Assembly (NCBI GenBank): GCA_003164275.1
Contig: PLSY01000259.1
Location: 23,589-30,721 of the forward strand
Reading direction: 5' to 3'
From: Acidimicrobiaceae bacterium
Lineage (GTDB): Bacteria > Actinomycetota > Acidimicrobiia > Acidimicrobiales > RAAP-2
Length of the DNA stretch: 7,133 bases
In this document: piece by piece, positions 1-6,601 of the stretch
How the letters are laid out: each line of letters starts with the position of its first letter
How positions within the stretch are numbered: the first letter of the stretch is position 1
The notes under the pieces: generated by a model
Database searches by the model: none
Told to the model about the DNA's origin: nothing
The model's input: only the letters and a program-made list of their open reading frames with translations
Made by a program: the position numbers and the translations under genes

Positions 1-1514
1 TCTACCTGGTCTGGCCGCTCGTCGTGCTGGTCGTGCTCAAGCGGTACCGGCCTCGGGGACTGGCCCTCGTGGCCGCCCTCGGGGCCGTCGCCTCTGTCGT
101 CCTCACCTGGAGCCTGTTCCTGGCCGGGGAGAGCGTCAACCGTCTCTACTACGGCACCGACACCAGGGCCCAGGCCGTGATGGTGGGTGCGTGCCTCGGC
201 GCCCTCGGCCCGATCGACGGCTGGTTCTCCAGCCGCCCGGGTTGGACCGGTGGCGTCGTGGCCCGCCGAGTGGTCTCTGGGATCGGGCTCCTCGGTGCGG
301 TGGCGTGCGTCTGGGCCATCCACGTCGTCTCGGGCACCGACACCATCTTGTACCACGGCGGATTCGCCCTCATGGCCCTGGCCACGTCGGCCGTCATCGC
401 GGTGGTGATCGCCCGGCCCCACGGGGTGGAGGCCCGCCTCTTGTCGTTTGCTGCCCTCGGCTATCTCGGTCGCATCTCTTATGGGCTGTACCTGTACCAC
501 TGGCCCCTGTTCTTGATGATCGACAATGCCCACACCGGCCTCGTCGGCTGGCAGCTGCTCGCCGTGCGGCTGGCAGCCACGCTGGCCGTTTCAGTGGTCT
601 CTTTTCACCTGGTCGAGCTGCCCATTCGCCAGCGACGTTTCCTCAAGGGATGGCACCTGGCGGCCGCCCTGCCCGCCGCCCTCATCGCCGCGGTCGTCAT
701 CTTGGTGGTGGCGACCGAGACCCCGGTCTCGGCCCTCCCGACCAGTGCCAGCCTGGCCCCTCCGTCGGCGGCCTACACGGCGGGCCTATCGCACCGCTAT
801 GGACTGGCTCCCGGGCGCCCGGTCCGGGTGCTCGTCCTCGGAGACTCCCTGGCCCTCACCTTGGGCATAGGCCTCTCGGTGGACGCCAAGGACTGGGACG
901 TGAAAGTGATCAACCAAGGTGTTATCGGATGCGACCTCGACCCCGACTCGACGGTGAACATCCAGACCGGACCGGGCCAAGCAGCCCAGGGGTGTGTGGG
1001 ATGGCAGAAGACGTGGGCCGACGACATCAAGACGTTCGACCCTGACGTGGTCCTCATCGAACTCGGCCGTTGGGAGGTGTCGGACCGGATCGTGGACGGC
1101 CACTGGACCCGCATCGGCAGCCCGCCGTGGGACGACCTTCTCGGCCACCTGCTCGACCAGGCGGTGACCATCGTTGGCAAGCAGGGGGCGAAGGTGGTCC
1201 TGTGCACGTTGCCGTACATCCAACAGACCACCGAACAGCCGAACGGCCAGCCCTGGGCCATCAACCTGCCCATCCGGACCAACCAGTACAACGCCGTCCT
1301 CCGTCGGGTCGCGGCTCGCCACCCGGGAGTCACCGTCATCGACCTGAACAAGCTGCTCGATCCGGACGGGCACTACACCTCCTACATCGACGGCATTCGG
1401 GTCCGCAACGACGACGACGAGCACCCCTCGGTGGCTGGCGGCGAGCTGATCAGGCCCAAGGTCCTGCCGGAACTGCTGTCGCTCGGAGCGGCCCGGGCCC
1501 GGGCCCGGCCCTGA
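1..1514 (+). CDS. Acyltransferase-3 / SGNH fusion membrane protein (AT-A), 5' end outside window
   Basis: Predicted integral membrane O-acyltransferase with a C-terminal extracytoplasmic SGNH domain, likely modifying a cell-envelope glycan; acceptor unknown. The frame is open from base 3 and begins YLVWP, the end of the EEQFYLVWP motif of acyltransferase-3 proteins. By alignment with the 700-residue paralog in this window, about 163 N-terminal residues are missing, so the GTG at 24 is not the start. Visible: ESVNRLYYGTDTRAQ (about 129-173), several hydrophobic helices, GRISYGLYLYHWP with its His at 498-500, then a last membrane helix (about 660-715). The SGNH part has GDS (Ser at 846-848), the block III-like GRWE (1065-1076) and a DDEH match to DxxH (His at 1422-1424). 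Two cysteines (930-932, 993-995) match positions in both paralogs and may form a disulfide. The C terminus is an odd ARARARP tail from a hexanucleotide repeat. Confidence 0.93.
   Translation, partial: YLVWPLVVLVVLKRYRPRGLALVAALGAVASVVLTWSLFLAGESVNRLYYGTDTRAQAVMVGACLGALGPIDGWFSSRPGWTGGVVARRVVSGIGLLGAVACVWAIHVVSGTDTILYHGGFALMALATSAVIAVVIARPHGVEARLLSFAALGYLGRISYGLYLYHWPLFLMIDNAHTGLVGWQLLAVRLAATLAVSVVSFHLVELPIRQRRFLKGWHLAAALPAALIAAVVILVVATETPVSALPTSASLAPPSAAYTAGLSHRYGLAPGRPVRVLVLGDSLALTLGIGLSVDAKDWDVKVINQGVIGCDLDPDSTVNIQTGPGQAAQGCVGWQKTWADDIKTFDPDVVLIELGRWEVSDRIVDGHWTRIGSPPWDDLLGHLLDQAVTIVGKQGAKVVLCTLPYIQQTTEQPNGQPWAINLPIRTNQYNAVLRRVAARHPGVTVIDLNKLLDPDGHYTSYIDGIRVRNDDDEHPSVAGGELIRPKVLPELLSLGAARARARP
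1491..1508 (+). repeat. Hexanucleotide tandem repeat (GCCCGG)x3 in the AT-A C terminus
   Basis: Three perfect in-frame copies of GCCCGG encode Ala-Arg three times just before the final Pro and the stop. The tract is also self-complementary and runs into the hairpin at the stop codon. Copy number could vary by slippage without a frameshift, since each unit is two codons. Confidence 0.8.
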
Positions 1515-1521
1515 GGCCGGG
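1504..1521 (+). terminator. GC hairpin with the AT-A stop codon in its loop; candidate terminator
   Basis: CCCGGCC (1504-1510) pairs perfectly with GGCCGGG (1515-1521) around the four-base loop CTGA, whose last three bases are the AT-A stop codon. No T-tract follows, so canonical intrinsic termination is not supported. T-poor hairpins after genes are common in high-GC actinobacteria, so a terminator or 3'-end stabiliser is plausible. Confidence 0.4.
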
Positions 1522-1646
1522 AGAGGCGGTGCCGGCCCCGGCGCTAGTGCCGGCCACGGTCACTCCCCGAGCACTGCCGCCCAGACCAGACTGTCGAGTG
1601 CGGTCACTGCCGGCCCGGGCAGCGACCGAGGAGTACGGATAACTGA

Positions 1647-1663
1647 GCCATCGACAAGATGGC
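1647..1663 (+). other. Small hairpin upstream of the Tat-protein gene
   Basis: GCCATC (1647-1652) and GATGGC (1658-1663) form a perfect 6-bp stem around the five-base loop GACAA. It lies 15 bases before the ribosome-binding site at 1679-1683. It could be part of the 5' leader or simply chance; no T-tract follows. I found no convincing -35/-10 pair in 1515-1690. Confidence 0.3.
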
Positions 1664-1677
1664 GTCGAGAAGAAATG

Positions 1678-1683
1678 TGAGGT
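1678..1683 (+). promoter_or_regulatory. Ribosome-binding site (TGAGGT) for the Tat-protein gene
   Basis: TGAGGT lies 7 bases before the ATG at 1691, normal Shine-Dalgarno spacing. It supports this start over the in-frame GTG at 1700, which would leave only Asn before the twin arginines. Confidence 0.65.
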
Positions 1684-1690
1684 CTGCGGC

Positions 1691-2206
1691 ATGCGGCCAG
1701 TGAACAGAAGGAGCTTCCTGGCCGCCGGCGGTGGGGCCATCGGCCTGACCACGGCCGCGGTTGTCGCCGGCGCCGGCCCGGCGGGCGCGGCCAGTCGACC
1801 GATGGCCAGGTCGTTCACCAACCAGAGCTCGATCTCCGACACCGCCAGTGGGGTCGAGCTGTCGAAGGGGGCCTCGCCGTCGCCCGGCCGGGTCTGGGTG
1901 GTGCGGCGGGTGTTCTGGAACGTGAACTTCGACGGCAACGTGGCCGATCGGGTGCAGACCTATCTCTATCGTCTGCCCTCGTCGTATACGACCGCGGAAG
2001 CGCACACGCACATGGAGTCGAGCCTCGAGGGCTGGCTCGGTTGCTGTGGCAACTCCGAACTCACCGGGAACGGGGACATGCAGTACGACGAGAACGACGT
2101 GGTGGTGAGCCAAGGCCAGCAGCTGTGGATCTGGTTCATCACACCGGCCACCTACGACAACTGGGTGACGGCCGCCGGTATGACGGTGTGGGACGAGCCG
2201 GCCTGA
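1691..2206 (+). CDS. Tat-exported small protein of unknown function
   Basis: A 171-residue protein that I do not recognise. Residues 1-34 form a twin-arginine signal: NRRSFLA at 5-11 (RRxFL core), an Ala/Gly-rich hydrophobic stretch, then PAGAA with likely signal peptidase cleavage around residues 33-34. This implies export of a folded protein of about 137 residues. There is no lipobox cysteine and no later membrane helix, so the product is probably secreted or wall-associated. The mature part alternates aromatic and valine-rich stretches (VWVVRRVFWNVNF at 68-80, QLWIWFITP at 144-152), suggesting a beta-rich fold. It has a vicinal pair Cys118-Cys119 and the nearby His105 and His107. Its start has a good ribosome-binding site. 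It follows AT-A by 176 bases on the same strand and converges on AT-B. A role at the surface with the acyltransferases is inferred from position only. Confidence 0.85.
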   Translation: MRPVNRRSFLAAGGGAIGLTTAAVVAGAGPAGAASRPMARSFTNQSSISDTASGVELSKGASPSPGRVWVVRRVFWNVNFDGNVADRVQTYLYRLPSSYTTAEAHTHMESSLEGWLGCCGNSELTGNGDMQYDENDVVVSQGQQLWIWFITPATYDNWVTAAGMTVWDEPA

Positions 2207-2223
2207 CGTCTGGCACCGACGTC
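2205..2223 (+). terminator. GACGTC hairpin overlapping the Tat-protein stop codon
   Basis: Two copies of the self-complementary hexamer GACGTC (2205-2210 and 2218-2223) flank the loop TGGCACC, giving a 6-bp stem that begins inside the TGA stop. No T-tract follows. It may be a weak terminator between convergent genes; equally the two copies could be a short repeat of a palindromic site. Confidence 0.3.
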
Positions 2224-2255
2224 GCCAAGGGACGCGCTCATACGTGCGCCCCACG

Positions 2256-2276
2256 GCCGGTGGACATCGAACCGGT
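2256..2276. terminator. Hairpin between convergent genes; possible bidirectional terminator
   Basis: CCGGT (2257-2261) pairs with ACCGG (2271-2275) around a nine-base loop, with one possible G-T pair outside. It lies in the 94-base gap between the stops of the Tat gene and AT-B, where a shared terminator would be expected. The same stretch contains a direct repeat CCGGTGGA (2257-2264 and 2272-2279). The stem is short and lacks a T-tract on either strand, so the call is weak. Confidence 0.22.
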
Positions 2277-2300
2277 GGAAGATCGGGCCCAGGACGCGAG

Positions 2301-4403
2301 TCAGGTGGCGCAGGGGAGCTTCGTATACCAGGCGGGAGGGCCGAGGGCCCCGGGAGGCAGCATGGGTCGCCGGGAAGCCGTGGCGGCCAGGGCGTGTGGG
2401 CGTCCGAGCGAAACAAGTTGAGGGAGGAAGCGCTGGCCCACCAGCTGGCCACCGGGAATGGTCAGGTGGATGCCGTCGGCGCAGCGCACGTCCACGCCGT
2501 CGACGTCGCTGACGAACTGGTTTGTCGGCGACAGCATCCTCGAGAGGTCGACCACCGAGGCCACGCCGTGCGCCGATCCGACGGCCTCAGCTATCAGCCG
2601 TCGGTCGACCGACACCCTGGCCGGCTCGTTCTCCGGCAGCGGCTGGCCATCGCTCTGCTCCCCGCTTTGGTAGTAGGGGGAGGTCATCAAGACGACATGG
2701 GCACCTTCGGAGGACAAAATGGCGATGGCCTGCTTGAACCGGGTCTCAGCCCACCGGTCGAACGAGGGTTGGCCGAGATGCTGCCAGCTTCCGTCGAGCT
2801 CGGTGTCGAGGGTGTCGCTACGGGCCAGGTAGACGACCACGTCCGGGTCGTATTGGCGGACCATGGAGCGATACGTGGCCAGCAGATGGGCGGGATCCTG
2901 GCTCTCGCAGGGTGCGCCCGGCGGATTGGTGTACCAAAGGACCCGGACGGCACTCCCCTCGGCCAACGAGCACCCGGGGGCGGCTCCGTTGATGACCTGG
3001 GCGCCGTAGCGGGGGGCGATGGTGGACAGCCCGACGTCGAGTGAGCCGCTCATCGAGTCGCCGACCAGCAGGACTCGCACGGGAGTCGGGGGCATGATGA
3101 ACGAGGCCGCCGCCTCGGTGTGCGCCAAGGGAAGGCTGACCGCCGCCCCGGCCGTCGGGAGTTGGGCCTCGAGGGAGGGGACGAGGAGGGCCAACATGGA
3201 CACGGCCACCACCGCCGCTGGAACGGCGACCCAGGACCGCCAACCGGCCAGAACGCCGTGGCGGATCGGTGTCTCGACGAGGTGGAAGGAGGCGGCGGCC
3301 AACCCCACGATGACCGCCATACGAAGGCCCAGCAGCGCAACGCCGTCCAGGTGGGTGCGGAGAGGGGTCACGACCAACAGGACCGGGAAGTACCAGAGGT
3401 ACATGCCATACGAGATCCGACCCAGATAGGGGAGAGGCGAAAAGGTCAAGACCTTGGCCAGGGGGTGGTCGACGACCAGGGTCAAACAGGCGATGACGGC
3501 GGCGGTACCGAGTCCCATCAGGGCGAAGCCGCCGTGGAAGGCCAGAGCTGACGTCTCGGACACCATTCGCCACATGGACAGCACGCCGAGTCCGCCCACG
3601 ATGCCGAGAATCCAGACCACCCGACGGCCCACGGCTGTCCTCACCGGCCCCCACCACAGCGACAGTGCGGCGAGGGCGGCCCCGATGAGGAGGCCCTGGG
3701 CCCGGGTGTCGCTCCCGTAGTAGGAGCGGTTCACCGACTCGGCCCCGACCGGGGTGATGACGGCCATCAGGGTGGCCGAGGCGACCGCTCCACCGGCAGC
3801 CACCAGGGCAACCAGGGCGATGCGTCGCTGTCCGCCGCCGCTACCGAGAGGCCGGCGGTGCCGATGACGCAGGCCGCCGACCACGGCCAGGAGGACGATG
3901 GGCCACACCAGGTAGAACTGCTCCTCGATGGCCAGTGACCACGTGGGCAGCAGCGGCGACGGATTGGCGGTGGTGGCGAAGTAGTCGGCATGGGCAGCGA
4001 TGAGGTGCCAGTTGGCCACGTACCCGAGAGTGGCCAACGTGTCCCCGAAGAGGCCGGGGGACCCCAACACCTCCGGATAGGCCACGGCGACGGCGCCGAC
4101 GACGGCCAGCATCAAGAACAGGGCGGGCAGGAGCCGCCGGGCCCGCCGGGCCCAAAAGGCTCGCAGCGCCACCCCGCCCGAGCCCTGCCACTCGGCCAGC
4201 AGCAAGTTGGTGATGAGGTAGCCCGACAGGACGAAGAACACATCGACGCCGAAGTACCCGCCGATGGCCCAGCTGGGCTCGGCATGGTACAGGATCACCG
4301 CGGTGACAGCCAGGGCCCGGATGCCGTCCAAGGGGACGATGCGTCGTGGTCCGGACGCAGCCCTGCCCACGTCGATGGTGCTGCCCCCCTGCATGGGCGT
4401 CAC
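2301..4403 (-). CDS. Acyltransferase-3 / SGNH fusion membrane protein (AT-B)
   Basis: Complete 700-residue predicted membrane O-acyltransferase acting at the cell envelope; acceptor unknown. Acyltransferase-3 hallmarks: DGIRALAV with the R-x10-H pair (Arg29, His40), FFVLSGYLIT (56-65), RRARR (86-90), WSLAIEEQFYLVWP (155-168) and ESVNRSYYGSDTRAQ (222-236). About ten membrane helices reach residue 408. The SGNH domain follows: GDS at 448-450 and DGIH at 643-646, with Cys478 and Cys499 as a likely disulfide. Two motifs intact in both paralogs are altered: the His of the LWH-P/YHWP motif is Tyr338 (LWYFP), and GRWE is ARSD (527-530). The called start is GTG at 4403; ATG at 4394 is equally possible, and neither has a clear ribosome-binding site. 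It lies 59 bases after AT-C on the same strand, probably one transcript, and most resembles AT-A. Membership is sure; activity is not. Confidence 0.93.
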   Translation of the reverse strand: MTPMQGGSTIDVGRAASGPRRIVPLDGIRALAVTAVILYHAEPSWAIGGYFGVDVFFVLSGYLITNLLLAEWQGSGGVALRAFWARRARRLLPALFLMLAVVGAVAVAYPEVLGSPGLFGDTLATLGYVANWHLIAAHADYFATTANPSPLLPTWSLAIEEQFYLVWPIVLLAVVGGLRHRHRRPLGSGGGQRRIALVALVAAGGAVASATLMAVITPVGAESVNRSYYGSDTRAQGLLIGAALAALSLWWGPVRTAVGRRVVWILGIVGGLGVLSMWRMVSETSALAFHGGFALMGLGTAAVIACLTLVVDHPLAKVLTFSPLPYLGRISYGMYLWYFPVLLVVTPLRTHLDGVALLGLRMAVIVGLAAASFHLVETPIRHGVLAGWRSWVAVPAAVVAVSMLALLVPSLEAQLPTAGAAVSLPLAHTEAAASFIMPPTPVRVLLVGDSMSGSLDVGLSTIAPRYGAQVINGAAPGCSLAEGSAVRVLWYTNPPGAPCESQDPAHLLATYRSMVRQYDPDVVVYLARSDTLDTELDGSWQHLGQPSFDRWAETRFKQAIAILSSEGAHVVLMTSPYYQSGEQSDGQPLPENEPARVSVDRRLIAEAVGSAHGVASVVDLSRMLSPTNQFVSDVDGVDVRCADGIHLTIPGGQLVGQRFLPQLVSLGRPHALAATASRRPMLPPGALGPPAWYTKLPCAT

Positions 4404-4462
4404 ACTACCGACAAACCCCGCGGCGGGCAGATTGAACAGAGTCCCAGGTCAGAGGGGGGAGC

Positions 4463-6601
4463 TCAGGCAATGGGACGATGGGCCATCTGCAGGCGCCCCA
4501 CCCGGACGGCCTCGGGGAGCAGCTTCCAGGCCAGCCACTTCCCCGAGGCGCCATCGGTGCCTAGCGTGTAGGGGAAGTGGACCCCGTCGGGGGTGCGGAT
4601 CCGGATGCCGTCGACGACCGGTGAGAACTGGCTGTCCGGGCAGACCTCGGCCCCGAAGTCGTCCACCGTGACGTTCGCCCGGTGGCGGGCGGCCACCTGG
4701 CGGAGGATCTGGTCGTAGTCCAGACGTCGGGTGGCCGTGTCCTCGGGCCAGGGCTCCCCGTTCGGCTGCTCCCCGGTGCTTTCGCAAGGGGCGGTCAAGA
4801 GCACCATGTAGGCGCCGGTTGAGGTGCCGATGGCGATGGCCCGTTCGAGGGCGGCTTCCAGGATGCGGTCGTAGGCGGGCTCACCGATGTGCAGCGTCTG
4901 GCCACCGATGACCTGGTCGGTGACCTCCCACCGACCGGCCATGAGCAGCACGGTGTTCGGGTGCTGGGCCCGAAGGGCGTCCTCCCAGAGCCCCGTCCAC
5001 TGCTCGGCCGTCGACTTGGCTGTCGTGCACACGTCACTCGATGCCGCGCTCACGCCGTGAACGGAGTGGGAAGCAGCCGTCACCACCCCACAGCCCAGGA
5101 TGCCCTCGCTGTGGAAGTCGACGTTGTACGGGGCTGCGGCATTGGTGGTGGCGATGGACCAGCCGGCGGTGAAGGCCAACGAGTCGCCGAACATGGTCAC
5201 GGTGACTGGAGGGCCCTGATAGAGCGGGCCGCTCGGAACCGGGAGGGCGTTCGCCTCCGTCGCGTCGCTGACGGCCACGGGGATGGTGGTCACGATGACC
5301 ACGGCCACCACGGTCGCCACGGCAGCAGCGGCGGCAAGCCAGGTCTTCCACTGCCTGAACGACGCCAGGCTCTTGCGCCGGATGGGCTGTTCGACCAGGT
5401 AGTAGGAGACAGTGGCAATGGCCAAAGTGGCGGCGACGCGAACGAACAGGAGGGGGAGGCCGAGCAGGTGGACGCGGGCTGGGTTGAGGAGGTCGAACAG
5501 CGGCACGTGCCAGAGGTAGGCGCCATAGGAGATCATGCCGATGTAGCGGAAGACCGGGTTGGCCAAGGCCACCGAGAGCGATCCTGTTCGGGCGGTGACC
5601 ACGCAGAAGAGGACGAGGGCGACGCCCAAGGCGAAGATGAACGACCCCCCTTCGAACAGCACGGGGTCGGGACCGCTGAGCTGTGACCAGACGAACAGGG
5701 CACAGCCAAGCGCGGCCCAGCCCGCCACTTGGAGGGCCAGTCGAACCGGCGTCGAGTCGATCTCCCAAGCCTCGATCGACGGCGGGGGCCGATGCCGCCG
5801 GTGTCCCGACCGGCTGGCCGTCGGGGCCGGAGCGGGAGGGCGCCGACGGCGGGCCCACATGGCCATTGCGATGGCCAGAGTGGCGCCGGTCAGGATGTCC
5901 TGGCTCCGGGTGTCGGTGCCCTCGTACACGCGGGTGACCGAGGCGCCGTGGAAGAAGAGCAGGCGCATCTCGATGGCCGAGGCCAGGGCCCCGATCACTG
6001 CAGTGGCGAGAATCGGCCACAAGGTGCGCGAGGGGCGGAGTCGACGGCCAAGTCGGAGCATCACCAGAGCCACCGGCGGCCACACGATGTAGAACTGCTC
6101 CTCGATGGACAGCGACCACATGTGCACGAGGGGGGAGGGCAGAGTGGTGAGGTCGAAGTAGTTCCCACCGCTGTAGATGAAGTTCCAGTTGGCCACATAG
6201 AACAGGGTGGAGATCGAGTTGAGGCGGAGGTCGCCGAACTGGCCGGCCGGGGTGAGGAAGCGCACATAGAGCGCCACACCGACCAGCATCAACAAGAGTG
6301 CGGGGATGAGCCGCCTGGCTCTTCGTGCCCAGAACTGTCCGAGGCGGATCGACGCCCGTTCGGCCCATTCGCCGAGCAGCAGGGAGGTGATGAGGAAGCC
6401 GGACAGCACGAAGAAGATGTTGACGCCGAGGAAGCCCCCTCCGAACCCGGGTGCCCCACCGTGGTAGAGCATGACCCCGAGTACGGCGACGGCCCGCAGC
6501 CCGTCGAGACCTGGCACGTAGGTCAACGAGATCGGCCGGCCCACGTTGGCCTGCGACTCTGAGCGAGCGCTTTCGCTCAGCGGTCGGACATCTTGACTCA
6601 T
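4463..6601 (-). CDS. Acyltransferase-3 / SGNH fusion membrane protein (AT-C)
   Basis: Complete 712-residue predicted membrane O-acyltransferase with an extracytoplasmic SGNH domain; acceptor unknown. Start chosen at ATG 6601 because GAGGAA precedes it by 9 bases; an in-frame ATG at 6718 would add 39 basic residues with no ribosome-binding site. Acyltransferase-3 marks: DGLRAVAV with Arg36-x10-His47, FFVLSGFLIT (63-72), RRARR (93-97), WSLSIEEQFYIVWP (162-175), RVYEGTDTRSQ (224-234) and GAYLWHVP with His365. An Arg/Pro/His-rich loop (250-275) is absent from the paralogs. The last membrane helix is about 421-442. SGNH marks: GDS 472-474, GRWE 556-559, DGVH 672-675. Cys504 and Cys525 match the paralogs; Cys606 and Cys654 are an extra pair seen only here. 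It lies upstream of AT-B on the same strand and downstream of the acyl-CoA dehydrogenase. Confidence 0.94.
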   Translation of the reverse strand: MSQDVRPLSESARSESQANVGRPISLTYVPGLDGLRAVAVLGVMLYHGGAPGFGGGFLGVNIFFVLSGFLITSLLLGEWAERASIRLGQFWARRARRLIPALLLMLVGVALYVRFLTPAGQFGDLRLNSISTLFYVANWNFIYSGGNYFDLTTLPSPLVHMWSLSIEEQFYIVWPPVALVMLRLGRRLRPSRTLWPILATAVIGALASAIEMRLLFFHGASVTRVYEGTDTRSQDILTGATLAIAMAMWARRRRPPAPAPTASRSGHRRHRPPPSIEAWEIDSTPVRLALQVAGWAALGCALFVWSQLSGPDPVLFEGGSFIFALGVALVLFCVVTARTGSLSVALANPVFRYIGMISYGAYLWHVPLFDLLNPARVHLLGLPLLFVRVAATLAIATVSYYLVEQPIRRKSLASFRQWKTWLAAAAAVATVVAVVIVTTIPVAVSDATEANALPVPSGPLYQGPPVTVTMFGDSLAFTAGWSIATTNAAAPYNVDFHSEGILGCGVVTAASHSVHGVSAASSDVCTTAKSTAEQWTGLWEDALRAQHPNTVLLMAGRWEVTDQVIGGQTLHIGEPAYDRILEAALERAIAIGTSTGAYMVLLTAPCESTGEQPNGEPWPEDTATRRLDYDQILRQVAARHRANVTVDDFGAEVCPDSQFSPVVDGIRIRTPDGVHFPYTLGTDGASGKWLAWKLLPEAVRVGRLQMAHRPIA

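Noticed and set aside
191..1045. 284-residue plus-strand open frame inside AT-A
   Set aside because: Pro/Arg/Gly-rich shadow frame; the true frame carries the acyltransferase and SGNH motifs.
1690..2210. Tat gene as a mobile cargo insertion
   Set aside because: No transposase, integrase, target-site duplication or terminal inverted repeats are visible, and base composition matches the neighbours by eye.
2250..2300. Possible tRNA fragment, suggested by GGTTCGA on the minus strand
   Set aside because: No T-arm stem, acceptor stem or anticodon arm can be built around it.
1604..2452. 282-residue minus-strand open frame across the Tat gene
   Set aside because: It is antisense to the Tat gene, which has its own ribosome-binding site and Tat signal, and it overlaps the end of AT-B. 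Composition is typical of a GC shadow.
2244..3044. 266-residue plus-strand open frame opposite AT-B
   Set aside because: Antisense to the well-supported SGNH domain of AT-B, low-complexity composition, no recognisable motif.
4404..4462. Separate promoter for AT-B in the 59-base gap
   Set aside because: No credible -35/-10 pair; the short same-strand gap fits co-transcription with AT-C better.
1..6601. A new defence or phage-resistance system built from the acyltransferases and the Tat protein
   Set aside because: Surface O-acylation can block phage receptors in known cases, but no defence-type genes or mobile-element context are present here, so the claim would be pure speculation.
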